Part shown: piece after piece, positions 33,892-43,724 of the stretch | Layout of the letters: every line of letters starts with the position of its first letter | Position numbering within the stretch: position 1 is the stretch's first letter | Assembly: GCA_958295665.1 (NCBI GenBank) | Contig: OY282559.1 | Location: 262,670,057 to 262,734,056, forward strand | Direction of reading: 5' to 3' | Length of the DNA stretch: 64,000 nt | DNA from: Tipula vernalis | Taxonomy: Eukaryota > Arthropoda > Insecta > Diptera > Tipulidae | Notes under the pieces: generated by a model | The model's database searches: none | What the model was told of the DNA's origin: nothing | Seen by the model: the letters and a program-made list of their open reading frames with translations, nothing else | Position numbers and translations under genes: made by a program

Positions 33892-36384
33892 ATGATTCTC
33901 AGCGAATTAAAAGTTCCAGAATTAAAGAGCGAACTTGAGAAACGGGGTTTGGCTACTGATGGTGGTAAAGCAGCTTTACAAGCGCGACTACGTGATGCCA
34001 TGGAGAAAGAAGGGCTGGACGCGGAACATCATGATTTTGGAGAGAAAGTAACGGATGCGGCAACCGTAGAGCAGAAAGCAGAAGATAAACAACCGTTGGT
34101 CGAAAAGACACAAGAACATTCTGGAAGTTTCGATTTGTCGCAGTTAATAGCTGCTATGAACCAGATGACGGGACAGATGAGTCTAATGAAACAACAAAAC
34201 GAACGACAGCTAGGAGAAATTAAAAATCAAATGGCGCAACAAGCAGTGCAGTCAAACCAAGAAATTAAGAATGAAATGGAACAACAAAATGTGCGGCAGT
34301 TGGAGACTATAAACCAGTCAAACGAAGAAATAAAACGACAGTTGGAACAACAAAATCAGTCTAACCAAGAAATGAAACAACAAATGGAGACTATAAATCA
34401 GTCAAACCAAGAAATGAAACAACAAGGAGAGGAAATTAAAGACCAAATTATAGATGGTCAAAAGAGAATGGACGAGAAACTTCTCGAATTATCTACTAAC
34501 ATTCACGGCGAAGTGGAGAAGCTGCAAATGGAGATTCAAAAGGTTGACGAAAAATATGAAACGAAGGTTCAGCAGGTCGAAGAAAAATTACAAGCAGAGG
34601 TTCAACGTCTCGGGAAAGAGCTAACTGATATCAAGGCAAGTGGAACAACAACACAAGTGGTACAAACCATTCAATCAGTTAAGTTAAAACCACCAAACTT
34701 CGACGGTACAACATCTTTCGTCATTTTCAAATTTCAATTTGAGACGGCAGCCAATCAAAATCATTGGAACGACGAACATCGTGTCGCAGCGTTAATAGTG
34801 GCCCTTAAAGGTGAAGCAGCGGAGGCCTTACAAACAATTCCGGAAAAAGATCGCAACAGTTATCTCGAAATTATGAAGGCGCTGGATAGGAAGTACGGAA
34901 GTGACCACAAGCGTGAAATCTATCGAATGGAATTGAAAAGCCGCTACCAAAAGGGAGGAGAATCACTTCAGGAATTTTCATCGGCAATCGAGCGACTAGT
35001 ACATCTAGCACATACCAGTACGTCGGCTGATTATATGGAAAGGCTAAAAATTGACGCATTCATTGACGGCATTCGAGATCCAGAGACACGCAGGGCGGTG
35101 ATGTTGTTACCTAAAGCAACGTTTGCGGAAACCGTTGCGTTTGCGTTAACGATCGAGGCTGTGCAGAACTTCACCAGACCGTCATTATTTAGGCGCCAAA
35201 TGAACTCAGACAAGAACGGCAGCATGGAGCGAATGGTACCGACAGTCGGAAGAGGCAGGCTTAGGTGTTGGAAATGTGACAAGTTGGGTCACATCTCAAT
35301 GGACTGTCGGAGTGTTATACAGAGAAAGATGAGATCGCCACCTTTTATGCGGACAAACGCCGAACGGTCGGGACAAAGGTCTAGAAGCAGCGAGCGAAGA
35401 TGTTGGGTATGTAACAGGATTGGCCACATCTCGCGAGATTGTTTGGAAGCAGGAGGAAAGCGACACGGATCACCATCTTCCGTGGAAAGAGCACGAAGAG
35501 CAGAGCAGGGAACGGATGAGCGGATGGCAACAGTCGGTAAAGTGGAAAGGTTAGAAGTCAGTTTGAAGGAACCGAAGCTGGCTTCACCGTCTGGTTGCCC
35601 CATAACATTCATCCCTGTTACGAGTGAAGCACGAGGCGGAAGCAGCGTCACAGTTAGGGGCGGTGTTGATGGGAGGAGGTGTATTATTACGCTGGATACC
35701 GGAGCAACCCACACAATTGTTCGGAAAGATTTGATCGCAGGAGCAGTGCAGCTGGTTGATGGGTTAAAATTAAGAATGGCAAATGGGGAGAGTGCAATGA
35801 TTAAAGGGAAAAAGATCGTGAGCATAAGGATCGGCGAAACTCTTTTCCCACACGAAATTCTAGTCGCAGACATTGTGGACGAGGTCATTTTGGGAACGGA
35901 CTTCATGAGGATGAATGGCTTTGTGTTGGATTTTGGCCGAGGAATATTGAGTAGCGATAACATCGAGCTGAAACCTAAGTTTAACGGTACGGATGCGACA
36001 GTAAGGCGAGTAACAATCAGTCATTACGAGGAGCTGCCATCGAAATCTGAAACAATTGTTGAGGAAACCAAAGAACACCAGGTTAAGCAGACTTTGGATA
36101 AGAAGGGCCGAGTTGTGCGAGGTAGAGTGCGAGTGTCGGGCGACTGGATGAGAACTCGATGTGCCATACGGGCAAATGGCCAGGGATTACACGAGGGGCA
36201 ACTGGTGTGGCATCACAACTCGCAACAAAAGAAGGGGGATTTATCGGCGAAAGTGCAGCCTATATGGACGGCACCCTACAGGACAAGAAAAGGACAAGGA
36301 GGTAAACCAATGGCGGTACATTTAGAGAGGCTGGCCCTCTACCGAGGAGGTAATTTCGGTCCTGTTCGGGACGAACAGGCTTAG
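33892..36384 (+). CDS. SAP-like domain Gag-protease protein with integrase-tail remnant
   Basis: 830 codons, uninterrupted. The first ATG is 33892; the open frame reaches further upstream only through GTG. Order: residues 1-40, a SAP-like DNA-binding helix pair (LKVPELKSELEKRGLATDGG); about 80-240, a Gln/Glu/Asn-rich coiled coil built of degenerate SNQEMKQQ-type repeats; about 265-425, a capsid-like region (KPPNFDGTTSF, ALKGEAAEALQ, ALDRKYG, ERLVHLAH); two CCHC knuckles, CWKCDKLGHISMDC and CWVCNRIGHISRDC (35268-35442); an aspartic protease with LDTGATHTIV (35690) and VILGTDFM. Then at about 36100-36160 the frame passes directly into ANGQGLHEGQLVW...WTAPYRT, the C-terminal tail of a Gypsy integrase. 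Everything in between (RT, RNase H, integrase core) is missing, yet the frame stays open. It is likely able to form particles. The SAP domain call is by motif only. Confidence 0.88.
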   Translation: MILSELKVPELKSELEKRGLATDGGKAALQARLRDAMEKEGLDAEHHDFGEKVTDAATVEQKAEDKQPLVEKTQEHSGSFDLSQLIAAMNQMTGQMSLMKQQNERQLGEIKNQMAQQAVQSNQEIKNEMEQQNVRQLETINQSNEEIKRQLEQQNQSNQEMKQQMETINQSNQEMKQQGEEIKDQIIDGQKRMDEKLLELSTNIHGEVEKLQMEIQKVDEKYETKVQQVEEKLQAEVQRLGKELTDIKASGTTTQVVQTIQSVKLKPPNFDGTTSFVIFKFQFETAANQNHWNDEHRVAALIVALKGEAAEALQTIPEKDRNSYLEIMKALDRKYGSDHKREIYRMELKSRYQKGGESLQEFSSAIERLVHLAHTSTSADYMERLKIDAFIDGIRDPETRRAVMLLPKATFAETVAFALTIEAVQNFTRPSLFRRQMNSDKNGSMERMVPTVGRGRLRCWKCDKLGHISMDCRSVIQRKMRSPPFMRTNAERSGQRSRSSERRCWVCNRIGHISRDCLEAGGKRHGSPSSVERARRAEQGTDERMATVGKVERLEVSLKEPKLASPSGCPITFIPVTSEARGGSSVTVRGGVDGRRCIITLDTGATHTIVRKDLIAGAVQLVDGLKLRMANGESAMIKGKKIVSIRIGETLFPHEILVADIVDEVILGTDFMRMNGFVLDFGRGILSSDNIELKPKFNGTDATVRRVTISHYEELPSKSETIVEETKEHQVKQTLDKKGRVVRGRVRVSGDWMRTRCAIRANGQGLHEGQLVWHHNSQQKKGDLSAKVQPIWTAPYRTRKGQGGKPMAVHLERLALYRGGNFGPVRDEQA

Positions 36385-36395
36385 GTGAGGGGTAG
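36383..36395 (+). promoter_or_regulatory. polypurine tract, Gag-only element
   Basis: AGGTGAGGGGTAG directly before the 3' LTR, overlapping the end of the open frame. Confidence 0.75.
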
Positions 36396-36889
36396 TGTGA
36401 CGGTGACACCTAGTGTGCAATAGAATAAGTAAAACTAATAGCTCAATGTTTACTGTACTAAATGGAATTTTCCATGATAAAAATTGTTACGTAATGTTTC
36501 TACGCTATTCCAACTGGAAAAGTCGTGAACTTTCGAGAAGCTTGGTTTGTGTATATAAAAAGGCGAACAAGATCGAATTGGATTATTAGTATTTGGAACG
36601 CGATAGTGTAAAGGTGTAAGAATAAGTAATATTTGGAAAGCGATAGTATAAAGATTAAAAAGGAATTAAAAAGTGATTTAAAAAGTGTTTTTGTGCGAAA
36701 TAAAAAGTAAAAGTGATTAGTAAAATTTGAGAATAATTTATATAAAGTGATTTTGTGAATTTTGATTGATAAACTGTGTTGTAATAAATTTTGTGAAATA
36801 AATAAATTCGTTGGTGATAAATTGAATTGAGTTTGTATTATTCACAATCCAGTGATACGAACCTTGATTGACAAGGCAAAAACGTAACA
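36396..36889 (+). repeat. 3' LTR of Gag-only element
   Basis: 494 bp, same ends as the 5' LTR, followed by GTAT. AATAAA-like words near 36790-36805 could serve polyadenylation. Confidence 0.95.
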
Positions 36890-37008
36890 GTATTTTGGTA
36901 AATTATTTCACTAACGCCTGAATGTTAGCGCAAAATACGATTACGTTATTTTCCAATTGGAGCGCGATTGAAATTTTATTTTATTTAAAATTTAAATCGG
37001 TCGCTACA
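36890..37008 (-). repeat. outer Gypsy 3' LTR, second part
   Basis: Resumes with the duplicated GTAT and continues to GGTCGCTACA, matching 42631-42745 almost exactly. Confidence 0.92.
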
Positions 37009-37021
37009 GTACTCCCCTCCT
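37009..37021 (-). promoter_or_regulatory. polypurine tract, outer Gypsy
   Basis: Minus strand AGGAGGGGAGTAC directly precedes the 3' LTR start TGTAGCGACC. It would prime plus-strand DNA synthesis. Confidence 0.75.
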
Positions 37022-37045
37022 AGTTGATTCTAGTAAAACTTGAAT

Positions 37046-40000
37046 CTAAACGATAAATGACACTGCTTGGTTGGTTCGGGATTGTAAAGTATGCTCAACC
37101 GAACTTAGGATGCCAAAAGCAGGTTTAAGTCTATCAATTGAAATATTATGATTTTTGTATTTGATAGATATAATAAAATATTTACGAAGGCGTCGTATGA
37201 CTTTGTCAGGTCCTTCATAAGGAGGAGTGAGTCCAACACAAACTCTGTCAGACCTGACAAAAACAAAATCACAGTTGTCCAGAGCTTTCGGGACAAATAT
37301 GCGGTTCTGAGTTGCTATACGCGTAGGTGCAGGTATGAGATTTTTCATTGTGTTTCGGTGTTGGTCGACTATTGTGTCGCTAGAAGGTAACGGTGAAGAA
37401 GGATTGTCAACAAAGAACTCCCCGGGAAGTTTAATGGTCTGACCATAAACCATCTCTGCGGGTGAGCATTTAAGATCTTCTTTCACAGAAGCACGTATAC
37501 CTAATAAAATAATTGGAATTTCAGAACTCCAATTAATAGTGTTGCCTCTGGCCATTAGAGCAGCTTTAAGCTGTCTATGGAAACGTTCAACCATGCCATT
37601 GGCTTTAGGATTGTAAGCCGTTGTACGAATACGATTAGATCCAAGAAGTTTAGTTAATTCTGAGAAAAGCTTGGATTCGAATTGTGTGCCCTGGTCAGTT
37701 GTAATCTGCGCAGGAACACCAAAACGTGCAATGTAATTATTGACAAATGTAGTAGCAATGGTTGCGGCTGTCATGTTGACCATGCAGTACGCTTCAGACC
37801 ATCGTGTAAGTAAGTACACATGTAAGTAAGTACGAATATCCATTGGAAGGAGGAAAAAGTCCTACTATATCCAAATGGATATGCTCAAATCGACCAGGTG
37901 GAATTTCGAATTGACCATACGGTGAGATAGTATGGCGTTGCACTTTTGAACGTTGGCAAGCACTACAAGAACTCGTCCATTGGGTTACGTCCCTGTTGAT
38001 GCTTGGCCAAAAATAGCGAGCCGTAACCAATTTACGAGTGGCTCTGATACCAGGATGTGATAAATTATGTAACGAGTCGAATATAGCTCGACGTAAAACT
38101 TTTGCGATATAAGGGCGATTTTTGCCTGTAGATGTTTCGCAATGGACTTCGAGGCCGGGTAAAATAATTAGTTCAAGCTTCCATTTGGAAGTTGACTGGC
38201 GTCCCGATTTATCTAGTAACGATTTAAGTTCGTCGTCGGATCGCTGTGTCGAAATAATGTTATTATAACTGCAGTCTGTTTCAACTGCGGCCGAGTCAAC
38301 ATTATTTGTTCTTGATAAGGTATCTGCGACAACATTGTCGGTACCAGGCACATGCTGGATATCGGATGTAAATTGGCTAATGAAATCCAAATGGCGTGAT
38401 TGCCTAGGATTACGTTCAGTTTTAGACTGAATAGCTCTAATTAATGGTTTATGATCTGTGAAAACTGTAAACTCACGGCCTTCCACAGAATATCTAAAAT
38501 GCTTAATAGCTTGATAAATTGCTAAAAGTTCCCTATCAAATGCTGAGTATTTTAACTCAGGATTCGTTAATTTTTTAGAATAGAATCCTAACGGTTCCCA
38601 TTTATTATTATTATACTGCTGCAGAACAGCGCCAACGGCGGTGTTTGATGCATCAGTAGTAATGCTAATTTTGGCGTCACTCAAAGGGTGCGCTAGCAAT
38701 GTAATTTTGGCTAGTTCGTTATTTAACTGAGTGAATGCTACTTGACATTCCTCGGGCCATGAAAAGTTTTTAGCTGTCTTAGGTTTTTTATTCAAAGAAG
38801 ACAAATGGCCGTGTATCGGTGCGAGATATTCAGCTAATCTGGGTATGAATCGGTGATAATAATTGATCATTCCGATATACCGCTGAATATGCTTAATTGA
38901 ACTAGGAACTGGGAAATCCTTGATTGCTCGGATTCTTTCCACACTGGGTTGGATTCCAACAGGGGAGATCTTGTGGGTCAAAAAATCTAAAGTCTGTACG
39001 CCAAAAACACACTTTGGTGTTTTGATATGTACATCATACATGGCTAGTCTTTGAAATAATTGTTCGAGATGCAATAAATGTTGTTGTTCATTCTCTGAAG
39101 CAACTAAAATATCATCAATGTATACATAAACGAAGTCGAGTCCGCGGACCACCTCGTTCATAAATCGCTGGAATGTCTGTGCAGCGTTTCGTAGACCGAA
39201 AGGCATACGTGTGAATTCGAAGAGTCCAAAAGGCGTAATAATAGCCGTTTCATGGATATCTTCCTCTGCGATTGGTATTTGATGATAAGCTCTGACAAGA
39301 TCTATTTTTTGAAAATATAGTGCAACCATTCAAATTCATAGAGAAATTTTGAATGTGGGATATCGGATATCTGTCCGGTGTAGTAACCGTATTTAGCTGC
39401 CGATAATCTCCACATGGTCTCCAATCGAGATCTTTTTTGCGTACCATGTGTAAAGGACATGATACGTGGGACGCCGATGGTCGACAAATACCCAATTCCA
39501 CCATATGTTGGAACTCAAATTTTGCGGCGTTGTGTCTATCGGGATCTAGTCTTCGTGGTCGCGCCGTTGGTAAATGACCTGTAGTTACAATGTGGTGTAC
39601 AACATTGTGGCGGACCGGTAACTTGAAATCAGGCAGTGCTGTAAGAGTAGGAAATTTTCGTAGCAGCGTGCCGTAAGCGTTATTAATAACAAAATTAATG
39701 GGGGTAGGAGTTGGATCGTTTTTAATTACCGCACACACTGATAATTCAGTGAGAGTATCAATTAGTCGCTTTTGTTTCAAATCGACTAATAGGCCGAACT
39801 TTACAAGAAAGTCGGCGCCAATGATCGGACGGTTCACCGCTGCAATTATAAAGGCGTGAGTGAAACTGCGTTTTAGACCGATATCTAATTTGATCAACTT
39901 CGTACCATAAGTACGAATAGCTGATCCATTGGCTGCTGTTAGAGCTGGATCCGATTTTCTATTAAGATATATATTTATTTTTACAAAATTCAATGGGATG

Positions 40001-40128
40001 ACCGATAGGTCGGCGCCCGTGTCTATTAAAAAATTCATATTAGTATTTTTGTCATATATAAATAGTCGGTTACTAAGTAATTTATTTACCGTAACCGATT
40101 TTACTTTGCCGCCCCCTAATCGTTTTTT
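37046..40128 (-). pseudogene. outer Gypsy Pol: protease, RT, RNase H, integrase
   Basis: Protease: [13 protein letters not shown] (about 40030). [37 protein letters not shown] and the catalytic VYVYIDDILVAS (about 39120). RNase H: ISITTDASNTAVGAVL, REFTVFTDHKPL and GTDNVVADTLSR. Integrase: the HHCC zinc finger (HNLSHPGIR...CSACQ), catalytic Asp in HIHLDIVG, Asp in TTDQGTQF and Glu in NGMVERFHR, then a C-terminal domain to the stop at 37046. Lesions: one extra A in an A6 run near 39312 shifts the RT frame, and around 37805-37835 a short ACTTAC-type duplication replaces the segment after LLTCV in integrase. All other catalytic residues are intact. Gypsy superfamily, no env. Confidence 0.92.
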
Positions 40129-41033
40129 GGTTGAGCCGATGATTGCTCAACGTTGGCTTTATATGTCTTATTAAAATTGCAAGGCGGTTTGCAATTGTTT
40201 GCTCGCATTTTATATTTATTATGGTTGTAACACCATTGTTTATTATAATTAGGTAATCATATATGGTAATTTCCGCGGTCATTCGAGTTTCGATTCCCGG
40301 AATTACTTCGATTCCTATAATTGCCATTAAAGTTGCGGGAGGTACTCCTACCTCTGTTGTTACCTAACTGGTTAGATAAATTATTTAAACGGGCCTCCAT
40401 CGTGTTCAACTTTTGCATAATAGCTTGCAGGCTTAATGGCTTATTATTATTTGTATTGGTGGTTTTAAAACTGTTATTAAGTGGTGGTCTAAATGAACTG
40501 GATGAAGATGGTTTATTTATTTGTGCCATTGCTGGCGTACGATCCATGGCATCGTAAATTTTATCGGCCATCTTCGCCAGTACATTCAATTTGGCATCGT
40601 CTGGCTGAGTCATCAGCGTAATACGCACCACTTCCGGTAATCTTCTTGTCCAGAATGTTTTGACTATAAAATCGTTAAAATTTTGGCCTGCTAGTGATTC
40701 TATTTTCTGGAGGAGTTCGGATGGGTGCATATCGCCAAGATCGATGCCACTCAATAATAATTCCAGTTTACGTTCGCCATTTAGAGCGAGTCTCTGGATT
40801 AGAGTTGCTTTTAATGCTTCGTATTGATTTTCTTTTGGTGGTTTTCGTATGAAATCGCTCATTTTTTCGCTGACCTCAGGAGTGAGTGCCGTTATAACGT
40901 ATACAGCTGTTTTACTATCCGATTTAATTTTTGCCAGTTCGAATTGATACTCGGCGGTATCAAACCACGTCTGTGGATTATCAATCCAGAATGGCGCCAA
41001 TTTAACACTCATAATTTCGTGATCAACCTCCAT
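40116..41033 (-). pseudogene. outer Gypsy Gag
   Basis: Starts ATG 41033 (MEVDHEIMSVKLAPFW). The matrix/capsid-like helical region includes NPQTWFDTAEYQFEL, IDLGDMHPSELLQKIE and KMADKIYDAM, followed by a Ser/Asn-rich linker and an Arg/Asn-rich stretch near 40330. An in-frame TGA at 40257-40259 cuts the frame; beyond it the same frame encodes WCYNHNKYKMRANNC...PC, the Cys/His cluster that ends Gag in this clade, and stops at TAG 40118-40116. The -1 slippage site lies seven codon-steps earlier. The nonsense codon is consistent with a C-to-T change at CGA. Confidence 0.85.
40122..40128 (-). promoter_or_regulatory. -1 ribosomal frameshift heptamer A AAA AAC
   Basis: On the minus strand AAAAAAC is in the correct phase: gag reads CCA AAA AAC GAT TAG, and slipping back one base gives AAA AAA CGA TTA, entering the pol frame just before the protease. 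The gag stop is two codons downstream. This is the canonical X XXY YYZ slippery site. Confidence 0.75.
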
Positions 41034-42216
41034 ATGTTGAAGTTCCTATGTTGAGTATCTCATCCGCCATTTCAAAAAGTAAAACGCAAAACCACCAAAA
41101 GAAATTATAAAAAGAAAAATTGGTATTGGTGCGGCTTAGTATGCGCAGATCGTTTGAACGATCGCAATACCTGTCCTAAAATTATATGTGTAGTTTATTC
41201 GCAATCGTGTTACTTATTAAACTGTGATTATATTTAATATGTATCGTAAACTACGTGAAATTACCGAAAGAATTATTGGAACAATTGCGCAACTTAATAA
41301 TAATGATCGAATAATGAATGACGTAAGAAATTTAACCCATCAATTATTGGACGTAATAAATGTGTCAGAAAATAACCCAACCAAACTATTTCAAAAGTAC
41401 TATGGTTCCGCACAATTCAACGTTATGTATAAAATCGGAATGCAACATTCGAAAACACAGAAATAAATGAATGGTGCTAAATTTACAGAATGAGGTTAGT
41501 ATAAGCCTAATGTGTTTTTAAAAAAACAAACAGGATATATAAATTATTCTTTTAGTGTTAGTAATTATATAATATAATGATTTATGTATCATAGAAATAT
41601 ATTATTTCGTTTTTATGATAAAAATGTAATGTTTATATGTGTCACTAACTAGGTGATTCTACTTTACTTTTACTTTTCTTTCTTCATCGGCAAAAAAAAA
41701 AAATAAAAAAACTCATCTGTAAATTTTGATGCGGTTGATGTAAGCTGCGATGGTGTCCTTCGATGTAATTGATGATGTCCATTGATGAAACTGCTGATTA
41801 ATTGCGATTGCGTATCTGCATGTCCAATATGGCTACCAAAATACACGCGTTTTCGTATTTAATTTTCCGCTGAGTTTCCGAAATTGAATAATCGTAATTA
41901 TATTTATACAATTTTTAATTTGCGGCAAAGCTCGCCACAATCACAAATAGTTGTAGGTCGTGGAAATTAATATCCACCCGTGTCGCAGGTTACGTCGGAA
42001 AACAAGAAATAATTTGTTTTAATATTTTGTGGATAATTCACTTGTGATAAATATGGTTATAAAAGGTTATAAAAGAAATGGCTGTACGTACCATTTTCTT
42101 GGCACGAAAAACTTGTGCCAAGAGTCCAATTATTTTCGTATAATATCCAAAATTTTCAGCTTAAGCTAAATGTAGGTGCTTATAAATCTGCTGCTGCGGC
42201 TCCTATTCCCTAAAAA
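41034..42216 (-). other. 1.2-kb leader of outer Gypsy element
   Basis: Region between primer-binding site and gag. No sense coding signal; it carries the antisense ORF at 41239-41466 and a short palindrome GATCGTTTGAACGATC at about 41149. Confidence 0.6.
41239..41466 (+). CDS. antisense ORF in Gypsy leader, 75 codons, unknown
   Basis: An ATG at 41239 opens a 75-codon frame on the strand opposite to gag-pol (MYRKLREITERIIG start, QHSKTQK end). The peptide is hydrophilic and predicted helical, with balanced charge and no Cys. No domain is recognised. Its normal amino-acid composition in a non-coding leader is suggestive, but chance cannot be ruled out at this length. If expressed, it could encode an accessory protein or simply mark an antisense transcript. 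Confidence 0.3.
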   Translation: MYRKLREITERIIGTIAQLNNNDRIMNDVRNLTHQLLDVINVSENNPTKLFQKYYGSAQFNVMYKIGMQHSKTQK

Positions 42217-42234
42217 GGGCCGTCGGAGTCACCA
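42217..42234 (-). promoter_or_regulatory. candidate primer-binding site, outer Gypsy
   Basis: On the minus strand TGGTGACTCCGACGGCCC lies four bases inside the 5' LTR and starts with TGG, complementary to a tRNA CCA end. The tRNA was not identified. Confidence 0.6.
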
Positions 42235-42238
42235 AAAA

Positions 42239-42745
42239 TGTAGTATGTGCCCTTATTTTTTTTTTTAATAAAATAAAAACACAAGTAATTAACTTCACTT
42301 TTTAAAAAAACTTTATTTTCAAACAATTTTATTGTATTATATATAGCACCACCGTTTCGATTACTTGTCGTATAAGTACTGCCTCTCAAAAAAAAGAAAA
42401 ACCCGAAATAATGCGCGAACGATTTTGATTCCCCTCGAAAACCGTCGAGGGGCCGATACCGTCGTGATTATTTCACGAAATTTTGGACATGCCGGATGGT
42501 AATAAAAAGTACAAATAAAAACATCGTGGTTTTATATGTAAAATGGAAAGCAATTTGACTACATTATTTATTTCATCTACCGTTCAATCTTTGGTTATTG
42601 CGAGCGCGCATGACAACAAAAGAGAATGTATTTTGGTAAATTATTTGACTAACGCCTGAATGTTAGCGCAAAATACGATTACGTTATTTTCCAATTGGAG
42701 CGCGATTGAAATTTTATTTATTTGAAATTTAAATCGGTCGCTACA
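42239..42745 (-). repeat. outer Gypsy 5' LTR
   Basis: 507 bp, TG...CA ends. Nearly identical to the interrupted LTR except for a missing block of about 118 bp, replaced by a short CCCCTCGA...TCGAGGGG inverted repeat near 42435-42455. Confidence 0.92.
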
Positions 42746-42749
42746 AATT

Positions 42750-43724
42750 GTTTACGATTACTCAAATAAGAAAGAAGCAACAAAATAGCAGAATCTGAAA
42801 AATTATAATATAACTTTAACTTTTGATTCAAAAGGATATGATTAACACAATCAAACGCTTTAGAAAAGTCTAATAGGACTAAAATTGCAAATGAATTACT
42901 TTTATCTAAAATAGCAGATAAATCATCAACAATACGCACAAGTGCAGTACTAGTACTACGGCCAAATTTGTATCCAGATTGGAATTTCCATAGATAATTA
43001 AAGCTATTAAGATGCTGAAGAATTTGAAGTTGTATAATTTTTTCCAGGACCTTGGATATGGCAGGCGAAATACTAATCGGGAGAGTGTCACAAATATTCG
43101 AAATTACATCCTTTTTAGGTAGAGGAATAGTCGATGCCACTTTCCACAAATTAGGAAATACTGATTTGGTCAAACTCTGGTTAATGATAAATGTAATTTG
43201 GGACAGAAACAAATCAATAAATAATTTTATTACTCTGAAGTTTACCATGTCATATGCCATCGAATCAGACTTAACCGTATGAATTGCATTCAATACCGTT
43301 CATCGACATAATCAAAAACAAACCCATAACTATTAGAACTAATAAAATCAAAATCGGGTAAGGGCAAAACACCTATAGATTCGTTAAGTTTACTGATCCC
43401 TACCAAAATTTCATCAGCAGAAAAGTCAATGACTGCTTCAGTCGACTTACATGAAATACCTAGTTTCTTCAAATTGCTCCAGGTTGTTTTAGGTTTGTGC
43501 AAATTTCCAAAATAAAATATATTTTTAGCTTGATTGATGTATTTGTTGGTTTTATTTCTAAAAGATTTAAATGATTCAAAATTGAGCTCTAATCCAAATC
43601 TTTTATATTTTTTGTAAGCCAAATCTCTTCTTTGCATTAAATTCAAAATAGGTGCCAATCCAAATTTATAATCAGGAACAACCGTATATGAAATTTTCTT
43701 CATTTTATCGGTGTACGTAAGCAA
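42750..43724 (-). pseudogene. CR1/Jockey-like LINE, 5' half of RT and upstream linker
   Basis: Minus strand. A linker rich in Lys and aromatic residues (43705-43290: LAYKKYKRFGLE, FKSFRNKTNKYINQAKNIFY) is typical between endonuclease and RT in this group. The frame then shifts at about 43290 into RT: LWKVASTIPLPKK, LPISISPAISKVLEKII, FQSGYKFGRSTSTALV, and the first catalytic Asp in LLDFSKAFDCVNH (about 42870). RT is cut at YLSNRKQFV by the Gypsy insertion and continues at 32845. The endonuclease domain is absent; the LINE seems 5'-truncated at about 43705, where repeat X starts. Confidence 0.85.

Larger units (their letters stand above)
33355..36889 (+). mobile_element. Gag-only non-autonomous LTR retrotransposon
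   Basis: 3,535 bp, two 494-bp LTRs differing only at 33827/36868, target duplication GTAT (33351-33354 and 36890-36893). It is inserted in an LTR of the outer Gypsy element in the opposite orientation. It encodes one long open frame with Gag and protease but no RT, RNase H or integrase core. An internal polypurine tract and a candidate primer-binding site are intact, so the RNA should be a substrate for another element's machinery. The solo LTR at 8047-8480 is an older relative. Confidence 0.93.
32846..42745 (-). mobile_element. Gypsy-type LTR retrotransposon (Gypsy-2000-class, minus strand), host of a nested element
   Basis: Bounded by LTRs 32846-37008 (interrupted) and 42239-42745, with AATT on both outer sides (32842-32845 and 42746-42749). 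It is inserted into the RT gene of a LINE. Minus-strand order: 5' LTR, primer-binding site, 1.2-kb leader, gag, frameshift, pol (protease, RT, RNase H, integrase), polypurine tract, 3' LTR. No env-like frame is present. The pol frame stops about 40 bp before the 3' LTR. It is broken by one nonsense codon and two frameshifts but is otherwise complete. The name in the call is only a label for this copy. Confidence 0.93.

Noticed and set aside
36105..36384. A separate small gene encoding the integrase-like tail
   Set aside because: It is in the same open frame as the Gag-protease protein, with no new start or splice signal, and matches the end of a Gypsy integrase.
41149..41164. Short palindrome GATCGTTTGAACGATC as an operator
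   Set aside because: Perfect but short, single, and inside a eukaryotic retroelement leader; no support for a regulatory role.
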